Shown: positions 39,021 through 45,199 of the stretch, piece by piece
Layout of the letters: every line of letters begins with the position of its first letter
Numbering within the stretch: position 1 is the first letter of the stretch
DNA from: Subtercola sp.
Lineage (GTDB): Bacteria > Actinomycetota > Actinomycetes > Actinomycetales > Microbacteriaceae
Length of the DNA stretch: 45,199 nt
Assembly: GCA_025463765.1 (NCBI GenBank)
Contig: JAODBC010000011.1
Location: forward strand, 1-45,199
Direction of reading: 5' to 3'
The notes under the pieces: generated by a model
What the model was told of the DNA's origin: nothing
Databases searched by the model: none
The model's input: the letters and a program-made list of their open reading frames with translations, nothing else
Program-made: the position numbers and the translations under genes

Positions 39021-39860
39021 ATGTGCCGATGGCTGGCGTACGCAGGAGAACCCATCAAGCCGTCGTTGCTGGTGCTCGACGCGAAACACTCGCTCGTGGC
39101 CCAGTCGCTGAACTCGCCGCTCGGCAACGAGACCGTGAACGGTGACGGGTTCGGGTTCGGGTGGTACCCGCAGGGCTCCACCGCCGGTAACATTCCGGCG
39201 CTGTTCCACTCCATCGAGCCCGCGTGGCACGACACGAACCTGCGCGAGCTCACGCAGGCCATTGAAAGCCCCCTGTTCTTCAGTCACGTGCGTGCCGCCG
39301 GCGGCCCGCCCATCCAGCAGACGAATTGCCACCCGTATCGCTACGAGAACTGGCTTTTCATGCACAACGGCTTCGTCACGGGGTTCGCTGCGAGCAAGCG
39401 CGAACTGGTGTTCGCGGTCGACCCATCGCTCTACCCGCACATCCAGGGCACCACTGACTCAGAGGTGCTCTTTCACCTGGCACTCACGCTCGGGCTGCGT
39501 GAGGACCCCATCGCGGGCCTCGGTGCAGCAATCCGGATGATCGAGAAAGTCGGTCAGGCGCACGGCACGCACTTTCCCATGCAAGGCACCATGGCGGTCA
39601 GCGACGGCGCCACCGTGTGGGCGTTCCGCTACTCGACGGAGGGGCGTTCACGTTCGCTCTTCCACTCGGCCGACATTCCCACCCTGCACGCGATGTACCC
39701 CGACCTCGCCTACCTGAACGACTTCGGAACGACCTCGCACATGGTGGTCTCCGAGCCGCTGAACGACCTGCCGGGCGCCTTTCTCGAGGTGCCCGAATCC
39801 ACCGTGGCCGTGCTCGACCCTGACGGCTACCACCACGCCCCGTTCCTCGCCGCAGCCTGA
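39021..39860 (+). CDS. Class II glutamine amidotransferase
   Basis: A 279-residue Ntn-type amidotransferase of the YafJ/EgtC-like group. MCRWLAYAGEPIKPSLLVLD has Cys2, which becomes the N-terminal nucleophile once Met1 is removed. NGDGFGFGWY is the conserved loop, FFSHVRAAGGPPIQQTNCHP with the H-x-R motif binds glutamine, FMHNGFVTGF holds the N-G oxyanion site, and HIQGTTDSEVLFHLALTLGL the T-D-S-E motif. It frees ammonia from glutamine or cleaves gamma-glutamyl amides; EgtC in ergothioneine synthesis is a relative, but no egt genes are here. GAAGGAG upstream supports the ATG. Confidence 0.92.
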   Translation: MCRWLAYAGEPIKPSLLVLDAKHSLVAQSLNSPLGNETVNGDGFGFGWYPQGSTAGNIPALFHSIEPAWHDTNLRELTQAIESPLFFSHVRAAGGPPIQQTNCHPYRYENWLFMHNGFVTGFAASKRELVFAVDPSLYPHIQGTTDSEVLFHLALTLGLREDPIAGLGAAIRMIEKVGQAHGTHFPMQGTMAVSDGATVWAFRYSTEGRSRSLFHSADIPTLHAMYPDLAYLNDFGTTSHMVVSEPLNDLPGAFLEVPESTVAVLDPDGYHHAPFLAAA

Positions 39861-39873
39861 GCCTGCGTGCGCG

Positions 39874-39947
39874 GTAGTTCGGCAGACGCGCGGTAGTTCG
39901 GCGCACGCGCGGTAGTTCGGCAGACGCGCGGTAGTTCGGCGCATCCC
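39874..39947. repeat. 19-bp tandem repeat, nearly 4 copies
   Basis: Units start at 39874, 39893, 39912 and 39931. Copies alternate between GTAGTTCGGCAGACGCGCG and GTAGTTCGGCGCACGCGCG, so the real period may be 38. It reaches the stop codon of the MprF-like gene. Core resembles the 33692 array. Confidence 0.9.
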
Positions 39948-42430
39948 TACTTGCGCAGCGTCTTCGCCAGCGCGAGGTACTCCTTGGGGGTGGCGTGCGG
40001 CAGGTACGCCGAACCGATGGCGGCACCGATGACGGGCAACGTCACGGGGTCGGCATAGGCCATGTAGATCGTCGAATGCGTCGGGTTGAATTTCGACTTG
40101 AATTTGAACAGCGTCGAGAACCCGTAGGCCGGCTCGAGCGTCTGCGCCAAGAACCCCAACAGCCGCGTCATGACCGTGGGTTCTGGCGGGGTCTCCCCCG
40201 GCGACACGGGCTTTTCGGCGAGCGGCGCGGCCGAGAGGCTCAGCACCTCGATGCCGTCTTTTTGCATGTGCAGCGCGGCCGACGCGATGACGAACTCCAT
40301 GATGCCGCCGATGGAGTTGTCGCCGCGGCGCATGAAGTCGATGGTGTAGCTGACGACCTCGCCGTCGCGGTAGTCGGGCAGCCAGCTCGTGATGGCCTGC
40401 ATGTCGCCGTCGGGCCCGATGGCGAGAAACAGTTTCACCTCGGGGTCTTTCAGCTCCTGCATCGCGCCGAGGGTGAAGCCCATCTCGGGCAGCTCCTTCT
40501 CGGCCACCCACTGCTCGCTGATGGCGTTGATCTGGTTCGACAGTGAGACCGGTAACTCGTCCCACGTGGTCCAGAGGGTGGTGATGCCCGCCTTCGTGCC
40601 ACGGTTCAGCGCCTGCCGCACCTTCTGCCACGGCTTGCCCGCCATGTCGAGCGTCACGGGCGCCATCAGTGTCTCTTCGCCCACCGACATGTGCTGCCAG
40701 TCGCGCTGCTCGAACACCTGCAGGTATTGCTCGTGAAAACTGTAGAACACGCAGACGTAGCTGTTCGCGTCGCAGAATGCGATGAATTCGGCGATCACCT
40801 CGGGCCCGCGCGCCGGGTCGCAGATCGGGTCTGACAGCGTGATCGCCACCCCGTTGATCACGCGGTACGCGACCGCCGCCTCGCCGTCGGCGCTGAACCA
40901 GTACACGTTACCGGCCCAGGTACCCATGAAGCCGAGCGTGCCGCCGCCGTACCGCTGAAGCAACCGGCGAAAGTGCTCTTCTTCGCTCACCGAACGGCTC
41001 TGCGCCACGGCCGCGAACAACTGGATGAGCGCGCCCACCGTGATCGCCCAGAACACTACCCCCACCCACTGGTAGAGAAAGAGCGCGAAGCCGCCCGTCG
41101 GCACGATGATCTGCCCGAGCCCGGTGTCGAACCCGGTCGGAACGAACCGGCGAATCGTGTCGAGCAGCAGGTCGCCGAAGTTCGCGTCGGGCACGTAGTC
41201 GTCGACGGATGCCGCACCCACGATCAGGTAGAACACCGCCAGCACGACGAACGCCGTCGCGACAATGATGCCGAATCGGCGCACGGCCGCCTTCGGAGCA
41301 CGAATCTGGAACCGCGCTCGTGTCACGCCGAGCATCACGATGAGTGCCACCGGCGCCAGAACCGTCGCGAGAATCCAGAACAGCGTCTCGATGCTCGTCA
41401 CGTCGGTGCGAGTGGTGTCGACGGTGATGTCGCCGAGCCCCAGTGTCACGATCGACAGCACGATGAGCGCGGCATTGACCACGATGGCGAGCAGCCACGC
41501 GAAGCGGCGGCCTCTGCGCAACCCGATCGCCGCGATGATGAGCAGCACCAGCGGCACGAGTCCCAGCAGCAGCGGGCTCACCCCGCCCGCGCTCACCAGC
41601 GCGAGGTTTCGGTCGCACTCGGCGCTGAAATTGTCGGTACACGCCGCAAGGGTGGCGTCGGCATCCGGGTTCGAGGCGCCGAAGACGTACTGCACGAATG
41701 AGAGCGGGCCGTTGCCGCCGGGCGGCAGCAGCGCGATGAGCGGGCCGATCGCGCTGATGGCGACGATCACCGCCACGAGGTTGCGCGACTCGCCCTGTGA
41801 GCTGTGACCTCTTCGCGACGAGTGAACGCCGCCGGGGCTCCAGAGAATGCCGAGCACCAGGCCGGCCAGCGCGGCGAGCAGACGGTAGAAGTTGTCTTGA
41901 TCGCCGCTGTAGAGCACGAACACCAGCACGATGGCGAAAGTGATGAGCCGAATCCGGCGCCGCCAGAGCGCCTGAGCGAACCCGCTCGCGGTGAGCAGGG
42001 CACCGATGATGCCGATGGTCGGGTCGAGCGTGAAGTCGAATGCCGATCCGACGGCCCAGCTCTCGTTGAGATTCATGCCCAGCTGCTGAATGACCACGCC
42101 GACGAGAATGCCGACGATGCCGGTCAGCAGAAACGCCGCCGCGGTGCGCAGAGACCCGATCAACCGCTCGCAGACGGCAAGCAAGGTGAGGGCCAGCACG
42201 ACGCTGACGATGAGACTCGCCACGTCGTTCGGCACGAACAGCGCGGTCAGCGGAGTCCACCACCAGCCGCTGTCGATGGTGGTCGGAACGCCGGCCGCCC
42301 AGACCAGCGAGTCACCGCCGGTCGTTGCGGGGGTGACGATGGTACCGGTCACGATCGAGGTGACGATGACGACGACCGCGAGACCCACGCTCACCGGTGC
42401 CGCCCGCAGGTAGTTCAGTACGGGTTTCAT
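39947..42430 (-). CDS. MprF-like aminoacyl-lipid synthase with degenerate rhomboid-like N-terminus
   Basis: An 827-residue membrane enzyme. Residues 1-200 read as a rhomboid-like six-helix block: GWWWTPLTALFVP, an E-R-L-I-G-S segment after the next helix, and later helices ending LAALAGLVLGILW, but the serine and histidine of active rhomboids are absent. A second membrane block (about 215-475) follows, then the cytoplasmic DUF2156 / LPG-synthase domain (about 490-825): YGGGTLGFMGTWAGNVYWFS, FYSFHEQYLQVFEQRDWQHM, MAGKPWQKVRQALNRGTKAG, SWLPDYRDGEVVSYTIDFMR and YGFSTLFKFKSKFNPTHSTI. It transfers an amino acid from aminoacyl-tRNA to phosphatidylglycerol or diacylglycerol. The start is ATGA-coupled to the esterase stop. 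Corynebacterium has a similar synthase-esterase pair that alanylates lipids. Confidence 0.88.
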   Translation of the reverse strand: MKPVLNYLRAAPVSVGLAVVVIVTSIVTGTIVTPATTGGDSLVWAAGVPTTIDSGWWWTPLTALFVPNDVASLIVSVVLALTLLAVCERLIGSLRTAAAFLLTGIVGILVGVVIQQLGMNLNESWAVGSAFDFTLDPTIGIIGALLTASGFAQALWRRRIRLITFAIVLVFVLYSGDQDNFYRLLAALAGLVLGILWSPGGVHSSRRGHSSQGESRNLVAVIVAISAIGPLIALLPPGGNGPLSFVQYVFGASNPDADATLAACTDNFSAECDRNLALVSAGGVSPLLLGLVPLVLLIIAAIGLRRGRRFAWLLAIVVNAALIVLSIVTLGLGDITVDTTRTDVTSIETLFWILATVLAPVALIVMLGVTRARFQIRAPKAAVRRFGIIVATAFVVLAVFYLIVGAASVDDYVPDANFGDLLLDTIRRFVPTGFDTGLGQIIVPTGGFALFLYQWVGVVFWAITVGALIQLFAAVAQSRSVSEEEHFRRLLQRYGGGTLGFMGTWAGNVYWFSADGEAAVAYRVINGVAITLSDPICDPARGPEVIAEFIAFCDANSYVCVFYSFHEQYLQVFEQRDWQHMSVGEETLMAPVTLDMAGKPWQKVRQALNRGTKAGITTLWTTWDELPVSLSNQINAISEQWVAEKELPEMGFTLGAMQELKDPEVKLFLAIGPDGDMQAITSWLPDYRDGEVVSYTIDFMRRGDNSIGGIMEFVIASAALHMQKDGIEVLSLSAAPLAEKPVSPGETPPEPTVMTRLLGFLAQTLEPAYGFSTLFKFKSKFNPTHSTIYMAYADPVTLPVIGAAIGSAYLPHATPKEYLALAKTLRK

Positions 42431-43722
42431 GGCTTCGAAAGCCCCAATCTCGGGTAGAGGGCGGCGTAGGCGACGCTGAGACCGCCGTCGAGCGCGTTGC
42501 CGTCGTGGCCCGCGCCTGGAATAGCGGTGTAGGAGGCCTTCATACCGGCTTTCACCGCTGCGTCGTAGGTTCGTTTCACGCCCGGCGCGAAGTTGTCGTC
42601 GAGCGCACCCACGGTGAAGATGGCCAGCGTGTCGGGGTACGTGCCCTTCGCCATGATGTTCACCGGCCAGGTCGCCTGGTAGGCGGCCTGATCATTATTG
42701 AAGAACTCCAACGCCGTGTATGCGTCTTCGACACCCGGGTACTCGTCGCCCGAGATGTCGGCGATGTTGCCGAACACACTGGGGTATTTCGCCCCGAAGT
42801 AGGCCGCGCACTCACCGCCGTTCGAGAAGCCGAGGAACGTCCAGTACTTCGGGTCTTGCAGCACATTGAAGTGCGCCTTCACGTACGGCACCACGTCTTT
42901 CATGATGTACGTCTCGACCTGGCCCCGGTCTTTCGTGTCGAGACACATCGGGTCTGTCGTGGGCGAGCCGAGCTGGTCGGGGTTGATCACGATCGGGGCG
43001 AGCCCGTTGTTCTCGGCCGCGAGTTTGTCGAGCATGGCTTTAGGGTCGTCGAGACCGGGCCCGCCGGGCATCCCGTTCAACTGGATGATCACCGGCAGTG
43101 CCGGCGCATTCTTCACGAGGCCTGCCGGCGGCACATACGCCAGCGCCGGTCGCGCCACGAAGCCCGAGTTCGTGTTCGGAATGTCGACGGTGCCCAGCGT
43201 GCCCTCGGCGGGCATGTCTGCGGGAGGTGTGAACGTCTGGTAGAGCGGACCGGCTGGATTGGCCGGGTGCGTGCCGTTCGCGTCGGGCAGGTCGAGCGGC
43301 TTCTCAGTGCTGACGCCGAGCAGAGCGGCCATGGTCTTGGTGATGCCGATGCTCGCGTTCACCCCGAGCGCTCCGGTCAGCACGAAGACCACGATGGCGA
43401 TGCCCGCGATGACCCGGCGCCACCAGCGCACGCGGCCGAAGAAGCTCGCGATGGCGAGACCGACTGCAGCGAAGGTGATGACGATCCAGGTCGTCGTCGC
43501 AGGCAAGAAGTCGGTGCCGTACCAGTCCCACACCTTGTCGGTGAGGTAGACGGCCAGCAAGGCGAACGCCGCGCCGGCGAGCAGCCCGACGGTCGCGGAG
43601 AGCAGCCAGACCGCCGTCGGCTTGCGCACGAAGAAGTAGACGACCGCGGCGAGGCTGAGCCCCACGAAGAGGTAGATGACGGGCCCGTCGACGAGGTTCA
43701 GATTGAGGAGAAAATCTGGCAA
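42427..43722 (-). CDS. Membrane-anchored esterase (esterase D fold)
   Basis: A 431-residue protein with four N-terminal membrane helices (about 13-31, 38-60, 78-96, 105-124) and an extracytoplasmic alpha/beta-hydrolase domain. The nucleophile is S300 in GFSNGG, an acid lies in VGALDDNFAPGVK, and the histidine in IPGAGHDGNALDGG. PVIIQLNGMPGGPG gives the oxyanion strand. The start codon is TTG 43722, with GGAG 5 bases before it; the frame remains open upstream to 43914 without motifs. It is the first gene of a two-gene operon with the MprF-like synthase, with an ATGA overlap. By analogy to the corynebacterial pair it may remove the amino acid from aminoacylated lipid, making the pair a reversible surface-charge switch (inference). 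Confidence 0.85.
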   Translation of the reverse strand: MPDFLLNLNLVDGPVIYLFVGLSLAAVVYFFVRKPTAVWLLSATVGLLAGAAFALLAVYLTDKVWDWYGTDFLPATTTWIVITFAAVGLAIASFFGRVRWWRRVIAGIAIVVFVLTGALGVNASIGITKTMAALLGVSTEKPLDLPDANGTHPANPAGPLYQTFTPPADMPAEGTLGTVDIPNTNSGFVARPALAYVPPAGLVKNAPALPVIIQLNGMPGGPGLDDPKAMLDKLAAENNGLAPIVINPDQLGSPTTDPMCLDTKDRGQVETYIMKDVVPYVKAHFNVLQDPKYWTFLGFSNGGECAAYFGAKYPSVFGNIADISGDEYPGVEDAYTALEFFNNDQAAYQATWPVNIMAKGTYPDTLAIFTVGALDDNFAPGVKRTYDAAVKAGMKASYTAIPGAGHDGNALDGGLSVAYAALYPRLGLSKP

Positions 43723-43782
43723 TGCTGCTCCCGCCGCGCGCGCTTTTACCGATCGTTTTGTGTGAGCCAAATCTAGCGCCAG

Positions 43783-43788
43783 TAAGAT
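43783..43788 (+). promoter_or_regulatory. -10 box of the glycyl-tRNA synthetase promoter
   Basis: TAAGAT lies 49 bases before ATG 43838. A -35 is unclear: TTGTGT at 43758-43763 gives a long 19-base spacer. Confidence 0.4.
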
Positions 43789-43837
43789 GACGGAACCGGA
43801 TACGCAGCCCGGAAGCTCGTTTTTAACTAGGAGAACA

Positions 43838-45199
<1,362 letters not shown>

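Noticed and set aside
38722..39111. Plus-strand open frame of 129 codons over the small-RNA spacer
   Set aside because: It crosses the strong terminator and runs into the amidotransferase gene in another frame; no motif or ribosome-binding site.

Overview
This is a GC-rich, gene-dense chromosomal window from an actinobacterium. Gene content and style point to the family Microbacteriaceae: a truncated LysR-type protein divergent from a DUF5997 gene, an NhaA-thioredoxin fusion, an FBP zinc-finger protein, a MprF-like lipid enzyme beside a membrane esterase, and many leaderless starts. The genus cannot be fixed by eye. No tRNA, rRNA, CRISPR array, insertion sequence or prophage was seen. Gene calls rest on reading protein motifs, without database searches.

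Layout. 1-4854: GNAT acetyltransferase (cut by the window edge), GH13 amylase-like enzyme, quinone oxidoreductase and a LysR effector-domain protein on the minus strand, divergent from DUF5997. 4851-9100: nitroreductase, small membrane protein, VIT1/CCC1-type transporter with a rubrerythrin-like head, FBP zinc-finger protein, DinB-like protein and a PIN-domain remnant. 9089-12573: NhaA-DsbA fusion and PatB/MalY C-S lyase, translationally coupled. 12674-18864: a complete oligosaccharide uptake operon (binding lipoprotein, two permeases, GH1 beta-glucosidase, LacI regulator) with a strong promoter and twin operators nearly identical to the CebR/CelR box, so probably a cellobiose or beta-glucoside system. 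18840-22425: hairpin-rich spacer, PadR and TetR regulators, COG4705 membrane protein, glutathione peroxidase and EthD-like protein. 22530-26116: thyA-folA, thioredoxin-like protein, CitE-like lyase and alpha/beta hydrolase. 26267-29520: LolA-like secreted protein plus an ABC exporter. 29671-35204: FAD oxidoreductase, fatty-acid desaturase, AzoR and two unknown conserved-looking proteins, separated by spacers full of short tandem repeats. 34955-37826: two divergent MFS transporters around twin operators. 37899-39860: SGNH hydrolase, a candidate structured small RNA and a class II glutamine amidotransferase. 39947-43722: MprF-like aminoacyl-lipid synthase and coupled membrane esterase. 43838-end: glycyl-tRNA synthetase, lacking only its last few residues.

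Cross-window patterns: (1) at least eleven genes begin 6-8 bases after a TANNNT-like -10 box, implying leaderless transcripts; (2) at least seven intergenic short tandem arrays with periods of 6, 7, 15, 19 and 23 bp, including a 7 x 23 bp array abutting a start codon; (3) gene-end hairpins sharing TTTG- or TTGCG-type arms; (4) an rod-shaped candidate RNA with its own promoter and terminator at about 38751-38890. The last is the best candidate for something undescribed.
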